In this document: in pieces, positions 43,264 to 52,139 of the stretch
How the letters are laid out: every line of letters starts with the position of its first letter
Position numbering within the stretch: position 1 is the stretch's first letter
NCBI RefSeq assembly: GCF_003711225.1
Contig: NZ_CP031030.1
Location: 1,054,001-1,118,000 of the forward strand
DNA from: Runella sp. SP2
GTDB lineage: Bacteria; Bacteroidota; Bacteroidia; Cytophagales; Spirosomataceae
Length of the DNA: 64,000 nt
Reading direction: 5' to 3'
Notes under the pieces: model-generated
What the model saw: the letters and a program-made list of their open reading frames with translations, nothing else
What the model was told of the DNA's origin: nothing
The model's database searches: none
Translations under genes and position numbers: made by a program

Positions 43264-43299
43264 AAAGTAAGTCAGGTTGTGAGCAACCTGACTTACTTT
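43264..43299 (-). terminator. 16-bp hairpin after the ABC transporter gene
   Basis: AAAGTAAGTCAGGTTG / TGAG / CAACCTGACTTACTTT, perfect over 16 bp, two bases past the stop codon of the ABC gene (43302). No strong T-tract follows, so termination is likely but not certain. Confidence 0.65.
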
Positions 43300-43301
43300 T
43301 A

Positions 43302-45116
43302 TTAAGAAACTGCAAGGTTAGCCGAATCGAACTGCAACTTGATGAGATTGGCGTAGAGACCCTCTTCGTTGAGGGCAAGTTCGTCGTGCGTACCTGATTC
43401 TAAAATAGTACCATCTTTGATGACATAAATGCAGTCCACGTTGCGAACCGTCGCCAAACGGTGCGCAATAATAATTGTCGTTCGGTTTTGCATCAATCCG
43501 TCGAGGGCTTCCTGCACCAATTTTTCCGACTCCGCATCGAGCGAACTGGTCGCTTCGTCCAAAATCAAGATTTTAGGGTCTTTCAAAATAGCGCGTGCAA
43601 TGGCAATGCGCTGCCGTTGTCCACCCGAAAGTTTTATTCCACGTTCGCCTACAACCGTTTCTAAACCTTCAGGGAAAGACAAAATAAAGTCTAAAGCGTT
43701 GGCTTTGCGGGCAGCTTCGCGGACTTCTTCCTCGGTGGCATTGGGTTTTCCGTAGGCAATATTTTCACGAATGGTTCCGCCAAATAGCATCACTTCTTGC
43801 GGAACTACGGCGATGTTTTGGCGGTAAGCCGTGATGTCAAGTCCTTGAATGTCTTGTCCATCGACCAATACTTTTCCGCCAACGGGCTGATAATAACGCA
43901 TCAATAATTGAACAATCGTTGACTTCCCAGCCCCGCTGTAGCCCACCAGCGCAATTTTACGACCTGCGGCCACCTCAAGCGAAATATCTTTCAATACCGT
44001 TACGTCGGGACGAGTGGGGTAGGTGAATTTAACGTTTTGGAACGAAATCGTACCGCTTACGGGGACAACCGCTTTGGACGACTCAATTTCTACTTCCGAT
44101 TGTTCGTCCAAAATCTCCAATAGACGCTCCGAAGCACCCAAGGTTTTTTGGATTTGGGCGTACATATCTCCCAAGCCACCAATCGATCCACCAATAAACA
44201 TGGTATATAAAATAAAGGTCATAAGCTCTGAGAGTGGCATTTCGCCGCTTTGAACGAGCGTAGCACCGTACCAAACTACACCGATGATACCACCAAACAA
44301 CGCAAAAATAATAAACGAAACGAACCCACCACGGAAGCGTCCCGCTTTGAGCGCAGCCACAACTACGTTGTCGAGGGCTTTGCCATAGCGTTGAACCTCA
44401 AGGCGTTCGTTGGTAAAAGCCTTTACTACGTTGACTGATTGCAGCGTTTCTTCCACAATGACGTTGGCGGCGGCCAATTCGTCTTGGGCTTTTTTAGAAA
44501 GTTTGCGAATAAAACGCCCAAACACAATCGCAATCACAATCGCTACGGGGAAAGTAGCCAACATGAAAATAGTCAATTTCCACGAAATGAAGCAAATGAT
44601 GCCAATACCCACAACCACCGTGGCGAGCGAACGGAACAGTTCCGCAAGGGTAAACGAGAGAACGTCTTGCAAGGATTGAACGTCGGACGTAATGCGACTC
44701 ATTAGCTCGCCCACGCGCCGTTGTTCAAAGAAAGAAACAGGCAGCGATATGATTTTGCTATATACCGTCCGACGAATATCGGCCATGCTTTTTTCGCTGA
44801 CAATCGAGAAGAAAAAGATGCGCCCAAATGAGAATACAGATTGCAGAATTAAAACCCCTACAAGTACAAGTACCACCTGATTGATGGTGTACGACGATTT
44901 TCCTTCAATCACCGCCGTTATTTCCCCAATTAGTTTTGGGAAAAGTAAGTTGGTGGTTAGGGATAAAAACAAGAATAAAATGCCGACGATAAAGGTGCTT
45001 CGATAGGGAAGAATGAATCGAAATATCTTTAGTGTTTTTTGGAGGCTCTCTTTGGTGAGTTTACGTTTTTTATCTTCGGGCGACAACTCGGTGCCCGTTC
45101 CTCTGCCTTTAGCCAT
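43302..45116 (-). CDS. ABC exporter, fused membrane and ATPase domains (MsbA/BmrA type)
   Basis: 604 residues from the ATG at 45116 (MAKGRGTGTELSPEDKKRKL); the longer frame runs towards gldB. Six membrane helices in the first ~330 residues (IVGILFLFLSLTTNLLFPKL, LVLVGVLILQSVF, ...), then the nucleotide-binding domain with Walker A GYSGAGKST, signature LSGGQRQRIAIARAI, Walker B ILILDEATSS and the H-loop IIAHRLATV. A homodimeric exporter of lipids or drugs. It starts 65 bases after the gldB stop on the same strand, so they may share a transcript. Confidence 0.92.
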   Translation of the reverse strand: MAKGRGTGTELSPEDKKRKLTKESLQKTLKIFRFILPYRSTFIVGILFLFLSLTTNLLFPKLIGEITAVIEGKSSYTINQVVLVLVGVLILQSVFSFGRIFFFSIVSEKSMADIRRTVYSKIISLPVSFFEQRRVGELMSRITSDVQSLQDVLSFTLAELFRSLATVVVGIGIICFISWKLTIFMLATFPVAIVIAIVFGRFIRKLSKKAQDELAAANVIVEETLQSVNVVKAFTNERLEVQRYGKALDNVVVAALKAGRFRGGFVSFIIFALFGGIIGVVWYGATLVQSGEMPLSELMTFILYTMFIGGSIGGLGDMYAQIQKTLGASERLLEILDEQSEVEIESSKAVVPVSGTISFQNVKFTYPTRPDVTVLKDISLEVAAGRKIALVGYSGAGKSTIVQLLMRYYQPVGGKVLVDGQDIQGLDITAYRQNIAVVPQEVMLFGGTIRENIAYGKPNATEEEVREAARKANALDFILSFPEGLETVVGERGIKLSGGQRQRIAIARAILKDPKILILDEATSSLDAESEKLVQEALDGLMQNRTTIIIAHRLATVRNVDCIYVIKDGTILESGTHDELALNEEGLYANLIKLQFDSANLAVS

Positions 45117-45180
45117 TGGTATGAATGAATAGTGAGTTAAATAAGAGACAATCTGATGACAAAGGTAATCACAACTTGGT

Positions 45181-46164
45181 TCATTCTTCGTCCTTTTGTC
45201 CTTTGTAATTTGCTTCTTCAAAAATCTGCCGAACGTTGGTGTTTGCCATCAATTCGGCCAGCGTGGTGTTTGATTTTTTGTGCAAATATGCTCCCACAAT
45301 GCGCCAACCTACCCAACGGGCAATGCCGCCTGGGCAGTATTGACTGATTTCGGGGGTAGCGGGGCGTTCACTTATGAAGCGTTCTTTTTCGGCGTCGCGG
45401 GTTTGGTACAAAAGCTGACGGTCTAAGAAGTAAGCCCAAATGTCTTGTTGAGAAGCATAGACATCGGTAAGTTGTTCGCCCGAATAACCAATGATGAGGC
45501 TGTCGGGTGTTTCGGGAGAAACGTGTTTGACAAACTCAAACCCTTTACCGTACCAAATCATGTCGGCCAAGAGCGTTTTGTCCTCGTTAGGAACTTTGTT
45601 GTATTTCTGAGAAATGAAAAACAAAATCCCTGGGGCGATGTATTCTTTTTGGTAGCGACGAAGCTGATAATCAAAAAGTTGTGGACGGTATTTGGCTTTT
45701 GGCCCACCAAAGTAATCCAGCCCAATGACAATAATGCTGTCGGAAACGTACAGGTCAGTACCCATAAAACCCGTGATGGTGGTGACGATTTCGGGGGCTT
45801 TAAAATCAGGATAAGAAGCCTTGATTTGTCCAAAAGCTTGTTGGAGCTGGGTTTGTAAAAAAGTCAAGTCCGCAAACTGCGTTTGAAGTTCTTGGCTAAA
45901 CTGTTGTAAGTCGCGATTTGAAATATTTTGGTACAACTGATTGGTAATCATTGAGTCAGCTACGCCCGATGGTAGGCCAAAGTAATCTCTCAAAATTGGA
46001 TTTTTCTGGAGTAGCAATGATAAATCGGCGGGGGATTTTGCCGCAAAAATTTCTTTTTCGAGGCGACGAATGCCAACGGGCACTTCTTGGGGTTTTTCTT
46101 CGCAGGCACTAAAACCGAGCCCAAAAGCAATAAGAACGATGAATGAATAAATAGCTGCTTTCAT
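45181..46164 (-). CDS. gldB: Gliding motility lipoprotein GldB
   Basis: 327 residues with lipoprotein leader (MKAAIYSFIVLIAFGLGFSAC, lipobox FSAC). It matches GldB in the VTTITGFMGTDLYVSDSIIV, GLDYFGGPKAKYRPQLFDYQ and C-terminal SQYCPGGIARWVGWRIVGAY blocks. GldB is an outer or periplasmic lipoprotein needed for gliding in Flavobacterium and kept in many Bacteroidota, including non-gliders, so its presence does not prove gliding here. It is followed by the ABC exporter. Confidence 0.88.
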   Translation of the reverse strand: MKAAIYSFIVLIAFGLGFSACEEKPQEVPVGIRRLEKEIFAAKSPADLSLLLQKNPILRDYFGLPSGVADSMITNQLYQNISNRDLQQFSQELQTQFADLTFLQTQLQQAFGQIKASYPDFKAPEIVTTITGFMGTDLYVSDSIIVIGLDYFGGPKAKYRPQLFDYQLRRYQKEYIAPGILFFISQKYNKVPNEDKTLLADMIWYGKGFEFVKHVSPETPDSLIIGYSGEQLTDVYASQQDIWAYFLDRQLLYQTRDAEKERFISERPATPEISQYCPGGIARWVGWRIVGAYLHKKSNTTLAELMANTNVRQIFEEANYKGQKDEE

Positions 46165-46239
46165 TGAAAATTTTGATAACGTAGTTTAAACGTAGAAGCT
46201 GGTCAAAAAAGTTTGAAGGAAGGCTAGAAAACCACTTTT

Positions 46240-46264
46240 GGCGTTTTGAGCGTCGGAGACGCTA
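46240..46264. repeat. GGA-loop hairpin
   Basis: AGCGTC / GGA / GACGCT (46249-46263) in the gap before the acyltransferase. The same loop with a different stem is seen at 10169. Confidence 0.45.
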
Positions 46265-46424
46265 GGCCGTTTGCGCCCAAATTGTGGTTCGGGGCAAGGT
46301 AAAGTCAAGAATGTGGAAGGGGATTGTACTTTGAATCACAAATCTGACTCGTGATAAGCCCAAAAATATATGACCACTAAATAAATTAATGACCAATAGG
46401 GTAAAAATAACTTAGTTGTTGTTG

Positions 46425-46432
46425 TATATTTG
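46425..46432 (+). promoter_or_regulatory. Candidate -7 box TATATTTG of the acyltransferase gene
   Basis: An exact TAnnTTTG match 28 bases before the ATG; no clear -33 element. Short leader expected. Confidence 0.35.
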
Positions 46433-46459
46433 GGCTCAATATATCAGTACTTATAATTC

Positions 46460-47599
46460 ATGAAGATTAATAATCGAATTGGTGTATTTCATATATCAAA
46501 AGAAAATAAATCACACGCAAAAAAGTTGCCAATTATTCAGTTCATACGAGGAGTTGCTTCAATTATGGTAGTTGTTTACCATTTTAAACATGTCCTCATT
46601 GCCAATGATTCTTTTAAACAAGTGATTGACTTACTATTTTCAAATGGTGCAGCTGGGGTAGATATTTTTTTTGTTCTCAGTGGATTTGTTATGGTTTACT
46701 CAAATAACGATTTGCCTGAAATGGAAAAGTCAAGAAAGGCATACAGGTTTATAGTGAAGCGTATTATTAAAATTATACCTTTGTATTTTTTTTTAACGCT
46801 TTTGTATCTATTTATCTTAATAATTAATGAAAATATTATATTTGATTTAAATACTGCAAAAATTTTAATAAAAAGCCTTTTATTTCTTCCAGTAGCTTCT
46901 AGCGATCCGCCTCATTTTGGCTATCCGATTCTTTCCGTTGGTTGGAGTCTTAATTTTGAACTGTATTTTTATATAATATTTTGCTTGTCTTTTTTTTGGG
47001 GAAAATGGCAATACATCTTTATGCTAGTATATTTTACTTGTACTCTTCTGTTACCTGTAGCCATATTAAATAAACCTTTTACATTTGATTGTAAAATCAC
47101 CCATTTTGATAACACGTACTTTAATTTTATAACAAACCCAATTATTTGGGAATTTGTTTTCGGTATGATTATAGGTCTAATATTTAAGAATAGAAATGAG
47201 TCTGAATTGAGGAATAAACGTTATTTTTGGATAGGTTTTTTATTTACATCATTAGGTACTTGGCAAATTCTTTCAGGTTTTTGGGGAGGGCATGGTCCAA
47301 TAAATTGGGGGATAGCGTCGATATTATTTCTTTCAACAGGAGTTTTTATTTGGGGTAGAGAAAGTGTAAATAAGTATTTTAATTTTATTGGAAATATCTC
47401 TTACTCACTCTATTTAGTACATATTCCACTATTAAGTTTTATGAATATGATTCTAAAATTGACAGGGTTGGATTTTTTTGCAACAGGGTTTTCATATTTG
47501 TTTTTATTAGTATGCCTATCGATAATTTTAGCATACCATTGTCACAATTTGGTTGAGAATAAAGTTTATCAAAAACTCGTAAATATTTTTTTAGTTTAA
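46460..47599 (+). CDS. Acyltransferase 3 family membrane protein
   Basis: 379 residues with about ten membrane helices. It opens with the family block QFIRGVASIMVVVYHFKHVL (His of the catalytic pair) and NGAAGVDIFFVLSGFVMVYS. Later NISYSLYLVHIPLLSF is also typical. It transfers acetyl or other acyl groups to exported sugars such as O-antigen or exopolysaccharide. Strongly AT-rich, unlike genes on either side, and standing at the edge of the island with the duplicated hydrolases; likely acquired. Confidence 0.87.
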   Translation: MKINNRIGVFHISKENKSHAKKLPIIQFIRGVASIMVVVYHFKHVLIANDSFKQVIDLLFSNGAAGVDIFFVLSGFVMVYSNNDLPEMEKSRKAYRFIVKRIIKIIPLYFFLTLLYLFILIINENIIFDLNTAKILIKSLLFLPVASSDPPHFGYPILSVGWSLNFELYFYIIFCLSFFWGKWQYIFMLVYFTCTLLLPVAILNKPFTFDCKITHFDNTYFNFITNPIIWEFVFGMIIGLIFKNRNESELRNKRYFWIGFLFTSLGTWQILSGFWGGHGPINWGIASILFLSTGVFIWGRESVNKYFNFIGNISYSLYLVHIPLLSFMNMILKLTGLDFFATGFSYLFLLVCLSIILAYHCHNLVENKVYQKLVNIFLV

Positions 47600-47669
47600 T
47601 AGTCTTGTGCTTTTGAAAGTGTCTGGAAATTATCTAAAATATTATTGAAAAATCACATCTTTTTTTGTG

Positions 47670-48609
47670 TTTTTTTAGAGTTTAATATTTTCGATTTGGT
47701 TTTGCTGAATAATTGAGATTTGTCGTAAGTCATTACAGAACAATCGTTTGATAAAAAGGGCATATCTATCTGTAATATATTCATTAGTATAGGTTGTATT
47801 GTGACCTGAATTAGGTTGTACAATCCATTCAAATGGAGCGTTAAGCTGTTTCAATCGACTAATTACTGGATATGAGCCATGTGTAGTAAAGTAATTGCCG
47901 CAGTTGAGGACAGGGCCTGAAGTATAGGGAAGAATAGTATCATTAGCCCCCTGAAATACTAGTGTAGGTTTGAGGTTATTAGCATTGATTAAGTTCAAAT
48001 CTGTAATTGCATATCCTAGGTGACTCAATAACCCTTTGATTTTAAAGTTTCCAAGATTGGCTGGTTTTAAAGGGCCTAACTCTTGAGTAATTCCAGGGTA
48101 TAGTATTTCGAAGTTGTTTTCATCCATATAGTTTAACGCTGTAATGGTCATAGATCCAGCGCTGCTACCAGCAAGGAAAATATTCTGAGTATCAATTCCA
48201 AAACTACTGCTATTGTTCACAAAAAATGCAATTGCAGCATAGGTGTCCTGAACAGAACGATATAGTGCTTTGATGAGTGCAGAGGAAGTGCCTCCACAAG
48301 GATTTGTTTCAGAAGCATTTTCGAAACCAATTCTATAATTGATAGCGGCTGCGGCATATCCTTTTTGAGCCATTAAAGTTGCTTTCCCCATTTCCGCTCC
48401 AAGATCACCAAATAGATATGCGCCTTCATGAATCATAAGTACAAAAGGTCTTTTAGCTAAGGTATCATTTGATGGGGCGATGAATTGAAAGGCCAAGTTA
48501 ATAGGCGTTGATTGAAAGTTTGGGGCTGTAGTGTATATCCCAGCCTTTTTTTCTAATTGGGCATCATCATAAATATTAATGTCGCTGAAACGAGTACTTA
48601 TACAGTTGA
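47670..48609. repeat. 940-bp near-identical duplication, copy 1
   Basis: Identical to 48805-49744 at a constant offset of 1135 bases, as far as I compared the lines. The one difference noticed is G at 48587 versus A at 49722, which is silent. The duplicated block covers the whole shared C-terminal part of the two hydrolases and seven Ts after the stop codon. Confidence 0.93.
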
Positions 48610-48763
48610 AATTGGGTGTAGGGTTTACAATTACAGAAGCACCCTTTATAATTCTAATGGATACTTGAGGGCATGGGCTACAGTTTTGTGAATAGGTTAA
48701 TGAATGTACTGAACTAATCAGAAAACATATAAAATAATAGATGTATATTTTACTTTGTCTCAT
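47675..48763 (-). CDS. Secreted alpha/beta hydrolase, duplicate 1
   Basis: 362 residues with a signal peptide (MRQSKIYIYYFICFLISSVH). The unique N-terminal part (about residues 25-52) is Cys- and Pro-containing; from Asn53 on it is identical to duplicate 2. Hydrolase features: HEGAYLFGDLG (oxyanion region), nucleophile elbow AGSSAGSM, GANDTILPY (Asp) and PNSGHNTTY (His). The family resembles carboxylesterases and acetyl-xylan/feruloyl-esterase-like enzymes; the substrate is unknown. AT-rich island gene. Confidence 0.8.
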   Translation of the reverse strand: MRQSKIYIYYFICFLISSVHSLTYSQNCSPCPQVSIRIIKGASVIVNPTPNFNCISTRFSDINIYDDAQLEKKAGIYTTAPNFQSTPINLAFQFIAPSNDTLAKRPFVLMIHEGAYLFGDLGAEMGKATLMAQKGYAAAAINYRIGFENASETNPCGGTSSALIKALYRSVQDTYAAIAFFVNNSSSFGIDTQNIFLAGSSAGSMTITALNYMDENNFEILYPGITQELGPLKPANLGNFKIKGLLSHLGYAITDLNLINANNLKPTLVFQGANDTILPYTSGPVLNCGNYFTTHGSYPVISRLKQLNAPFEWIVQPNSGHNTTYTNEYITDRYALFIKRLFCNDLRQISIIQQNQIENIKL

Positions 48764-48804
48764 GGTGAATTAACTTTTATTAAGTAACCACAAGAACTGT
48801 GCCA

Positions 48805-49744
48805 TTTTTTTAGAGTTTAATATTTTCGATTTGGTTTTGCTGAATAATTGAGATTTGTCGTAAGTCATTACAGAACAATCGTTTGATAAAAAGGGCATAT
48901 CTATCTGTAATATATTCATTAGTATAGGTTGTATTGTGACCTGAATTAGGTTGTACAATCCATTCAAATGGAGCGTTAAGCTGTTTCAATCGACTAATTA
49001 CTGGATATGAGCCATGTGTAGTAAAGTAATTGCCGCAGTTGAGGACAGGGCCTGAAGTATAGGGAAGAATAGTATCATTAGCCCCCTGAAATACTAGTGT
49101 AGGTTTGAGGTTATTAGCATTGATTAAGTTCAAATCTGTAATTGCATATCCTAGGTGACTCAATAACCCTTTGATTTTAAAGTTTCCAAGATTGGCTGGT
49201 TTTAAAGGGCCTAACTCTTGAGTAATTCCAGGGTATAGTATTTCGAAGTTGTTTTCATCCATATAGTTTAACGCTGTAATGGTCATAGATCCAGCGCTGC
49301 TACCAGCAAGGAAAATATTCTGAGTATCAATTCCAAAACTACTGCTATTGTTCACAAAAAATGCAATTGCAGCATAGGTGTCCTGAACAGAACGATATAG
49401 TGCTTTGATGAGTGCAGAGGAAGTGCCTCCACAAGGATTTGTTTCAGAAGCATTTTCGAAACCAATTCTATAATTGATAGCGGCTGCGGCATATCCTTTT
49501 TGAGCCATTAAAGTTGCTTTCCCCATTTCCGCTCCAAGATCACCAAATAGATATGCGCCTTCATGAATCATAAGTACAAAAGGTCTTTTAGCTAAGGTAT
49601 CATTTGATGGGGCGATGAATTGAAAGGCCAAGTTAATAGGCGTTGATTGAAAGTTTGGGGCTGTAGTGTATATCCCAGCCTTTTTTTCTAATTGGGCATC
49701 ATCATAAATATTAATGTCGCTAAAACGAGTACTTATACAGTTGA
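48805..49744. repeat. 940-bp near-identical duplication, copy 2
   Basis: Partner of 47670-48609. Both junctions are abrupt: the sequences diverge right before the seven-T run and right after CAGTTGA, so the event exchanged the N-terminus and the leader of the gene. Confidence 0.93.
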
Positions 49745-49997
49745 GAGTATAATATCTCGAGGAGTCTTTTCTAACGGAATATTGACTATCTAAGGGTATT
49801 GTTTTTTGTGGGAGTTGAGTAATTGGAGGTAGTAATGGACTGGACTCATTTTCACTTACAGGCTCTGAATATGGGTATTGGCAACTGAAAACAGATGAAA
49901 AAGTATATAAAATTATGGCTATTTTAAAAAAAACTGCATTTAAAATGCAAGTGTGATGTAAAAATGGATGTGGTAGTTTTAAGCCAGTCTTGTTCAT
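48810..49997 (-). CDS. Alpha/beta hydrolase lipoprotein, duplicate 2
   Basis: 395 residues from the ATG at 49997; a GTG at 50006 is possible. The N-terminus differs wholly from duplicate 1: a basic start, a hydrophobic stretch and a lipobox (VFSC), then a Pro/Ser-rich linker. The catalytic part, from LNCISTRFSDINIY on, is identical to duplicate 1. So one enzyme domain exists here in a soluble secreted and a lipid-anchored form. Same strand, 47 bases upstream of duplicate 1. Confidence 0.8.
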   Translation of the reverse strand: MNKTGLKLPHPFLHHTCILNAVFFKIAIILYTFSSVFSCQYPYSEPVSENESSPLLPPITQLPQKTIPLDSQYSVRKDSSRYYTLNCISTRFSDINIYDDAQLEKKAGIYTTAPNFQSTPINLAFQFIAPSNDTLAKRPFVLMIHEGAYLFGDLGAEMGKATLMAQKGYAAAAINYRIGFENASETNPCGGTSSALIKALYRSVQDTYAAIAFFVNNSSSFGIDTQNIFLAGSSAGSMTITALNYMDENNFEILYPGITQELGPLKPANLGNFKIKGLLSHLGYAITDLNLINANNLKPTLVFQGANDTILPYTSGPVLNCGNYFTTHGSYPVISRLKQLNAPFEWIVQPNSGHNTTYTNEYITDRYALFIKRLFCNDLRQISIIQQNQIENIKL

Positions 49998-50148
49998 AAA
50001 ATTCACTTATCTGCATCAGAGAAGTTTTAATTATCAATATAAAAGTATAAAATTCAAGATTAATGAAAAAGTAAGAGTCAGTAAATATACATCAAACTTA
50101 TTTTCCGTTAGTTTTACCACACAATAAGTAAACACTATTTTTTCTCTC

Positions 50149-51438
50149 ATGGCCAGATATTTGATAGCATTGATGTGTTGGGGATGGATGTGTAGCGCCC
50201 TGGCTCAAAAATTACCACCGATTCAGTACGAAGACCGTACGTATGAGACGACGATTAAAACGGTAGCGATTTATCCTGCTCCCAACGATATTCAAGACCC
50301 TGCCCGAACTACCTATTCGCCCGTTGTCAACGTTGAAAGTACGAATCCATTGATTGTAGAATTTGACGACCTAAAAGCGCGCTATCGGACGTTGAGGTAC
50401 CGTATTTTTCATTGCAACGCCGATTGGACGTCGTCGGGTTTGAACGACATTGAATTTACGTACGAATACAACGACTACCCGATTAATACTTATCAGGCGT
50501 CGTTTAACACCAAAATCCCGTATTACCATTATACTTTTGAAGTACCGAGGCTAAAACTTGCGGGGAATTATGTGGTGGCGGTTTACGAAGATTCGCGGCC
50601 TGCCAAAGTGATATTTACGCGTCGATTTATGGTCTATCAATCGAAGGTAAGCGTGTTTGCTCAGGTTCGGATGTCGTCGGGGATAGCAGAACAGCGCACG
50701 CATCAGCAGATTGATTTTGACGTTGATTACCGTGGTTATGAAATTCTTTCTCCGCAAGATGATCTCAAAATTGTGATTCGTCAAAACTACCGTTGGAACA
50801 AAATGATTACGAATCTACGCCCAACCAACGTCCGTATTTTTGACCAAAAACTCGAATACCGCCCTTTCGATTTATCCAATAACATGCTGGGAGGGAATGA
50901 GTTTCGGTGGTTCGATACCCGTATATCGCGCGGGGTAGGTATGAGTGTGGACGATATTCAACAATTGCCTGACCAGACCATAGCACACCTTCGGGTTGAC
51001 CAGTCGCGGGTAGGTGGAGGAGCTACTTTTCAAGCACAAGATTTTAACGGTCAATACATAGTCTTGAACCGTGATGCCGCCAATAGTACCAATGAGGCCG
51101 ATTATATCAATACAGTCTTTACGCTTCAAAGTCCGCAATATCCTAATGCGCAGGTGTACGTGGGAGGGGCTTACAATTTATGGCAATTGGAAGATGCTAA
51201 TCGGATGACTTACAATGCGACCAAAAATGTCTATGAAGCTAGTATTTTGATTAAACAAGGAATTGTGAATTACTATTATTTGGCTGTTGGGGCCGATGGA
51301 AAAATCAACGATACGGCCTTTGAAGGAAGTTATTCGAGTACGTCCAACGATTACGAAATATTTGTCTATCATCGCCCACCCGCCGCTCGTGCTGACCAAC
51401 TCATTGGTTATCGTTTGGTTGAATTTGGACGGCGGTAA
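50149..51438 (+). CDS. Type IX secretion system plug protein (DUF5103)
   Basis: 429 residues with a signal peptide (MARYLIALMCWGWMCSALAQ). The domain order is that of DUF5103: a first domain with YETTIKTVAIYPAPNDIQDP and LRYRIFHCNADW, EFTYEYNDYPINTYQASFNT, a middle part FTRRFMVYQSKVSVFAQV, and a C-terminal carbohydrate-binding-like sandwich ending PPAARADQLIGYRLVEFGRR. The plug protein closes the SprA translocon of the type IX system from the periplasmic side. No other T9SS gene is adjacent except GldB a few kilobases away. Confidence 0.85.
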   Translation: MARYLIALMCWGWMCSALAQKLPPIQYEDRTYETTIKTVAIYPAPNDIQDPARTTYSPVVNVESTNPLIVEFDDLKARYRTLRYRIFHCNADWTSSGLNDIEFTYEYNDYPINTYQASFNTKIPYYHYTFEVPRLKLAGNYVVAVYEDSRPAKVIFTRRFMVYQSKVSVFAQVRMSSGIAEQRTHQQIDFDVDYRGYEILSPQDDLKIVIRQNYRWNKMITNLRPTNVRIFDQKLEYRPFDLSNNMLGGNEFRWFDTRISRGVGMSVDDIQQLPDQTIAHLRVDQSRVGGGATFQAQDFNGQYIVLNRDAANSTNEADYINTVFTLQSPQYPNAQVYVGGAYNLWQLEDANRMTYNATKNVYEASILIKQGIVNYYYLAVGADGKINDTAFEGSYSSTSNDYEIFVYHRPPAARADQLIGYRLVEFGRR

Positions 51439-51439
51439 A

Positions 51440-51490
51440 AACCTCCCGAAAGTTTTAAACTTTCGGGAGGTTATAAACTTTTGGGAGGTT
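51440..51490. repeat. CCTCCCGAAAG palindrome, copy 2 plus extra half
   Basis: AACCTCCCGAAAGTTT (51440-51455) is mirrored by AAACTTTCGGGAGGTT (51457-51472), followed by a degenerate third arm AACTTTTGGGAGGTT (51476-51490). It sits between the plug gene and LysE. Relative to copy 1 two stem bases changed together (CTTCCC to CCTCCC), keeping the pairing. Confidence 0.75.
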
Positions 51491-51505
51491 GAAAATAGTA
51501 GATAT

Positions 51506-52138
51506 ATGATTGACTATCAACAATTTATTGTATTTGCCTTTGCGACGTTAATGCTGAACCTAACGCCAGGTTCGGACATGATTTACGTCGCTACTCGAAG
51601 CACCTCACAAGGAACAAAAGCAGGAATTGTTTCGGCTTTGGGAATTGCGGGAGGGTGTGTAGTACACACATTGGCCGCTGTATTGGGGCTGTCGGTACTG
51701 ATTGCCGAATCGGCTTTGGCGTTCAATATTGTGAAGTACTTGGGTGTGGCTTATCTGTGTTATTTGGGAATCATGGCACTCAGATCGACGAGCAATTTAT
51801 CAACAGAGGGTAAAATGGAAGCCATTTCCTTGAAAAAAATGTTTTGGCAAGGGGTTTATACCAACGTGTTGAATCCCAAAGTGGCGTTGTTTTTCTTGGC
51901 CTTTTTACCCCAATTTTCCGACCCACATTCGCCCGATTTCAAATGGCAAGTATTGGGTTTAGGAATTTGGTTTAACTTTTCGGGAACTGTTGTTAATTGT
52001 TTGGTGGCGGTATTGTTTGGAAAAGCAGGTGCTTACTTGAACCAATTGCCCAATTTTGCCCGCATTCAAAACAAAGTAACGGGCGTGATGATGCTCGGGC
52101 TTGGGGCTTATTTGGCGTTGGCAAAACGCAGTCAATAA
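51506..52138 (+). CDS. LysE-family translocator
   Basis: 210 residues with six predicted membrane helices. The start at 51506 (MIDYQQFIVFAFATLMLNLT) gives the family N-terminus; an upstream open frame would overlap the plug gene. The PGSDMIYVATRSTSQGTKAG loop and GVAYLCYLGIMALRS, GVYTNVLNPKVALFFLAFLP are standard for LysE/RhtB exporters of amino acids. It may share the plug gene transcript, although the palindrome lies between. Substrate unknown. Confidence 0.88.
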   Translation: MIDYQQFIVFAFATLMLNLTPGSDMIYVATRSTSQGTKAGIVSALGIAGGCVVHTLAAVLGLSVLIAESALAFNIVKYLGVAYLCYLGIMALRSTSNLSTEGKMEAISLKKMFWQGVYTNVLNPKVALFFLAFLPQFSDPHSPDFKWQVLGLGIWFNFSGTVVNCLVAVLFGKAGAYLNQLPNFARIQNKVTGVMMLGLGAYLALAKRSQ

Positions 52139-52139
52139 A

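Noticed and set aside
48770-48967. 65-codon frame antisense or offset to the duplicated hydrolase
   Set aside because: It is another frame over the duplicated block and its junction; the hydrolase frame is clearly the coding one.
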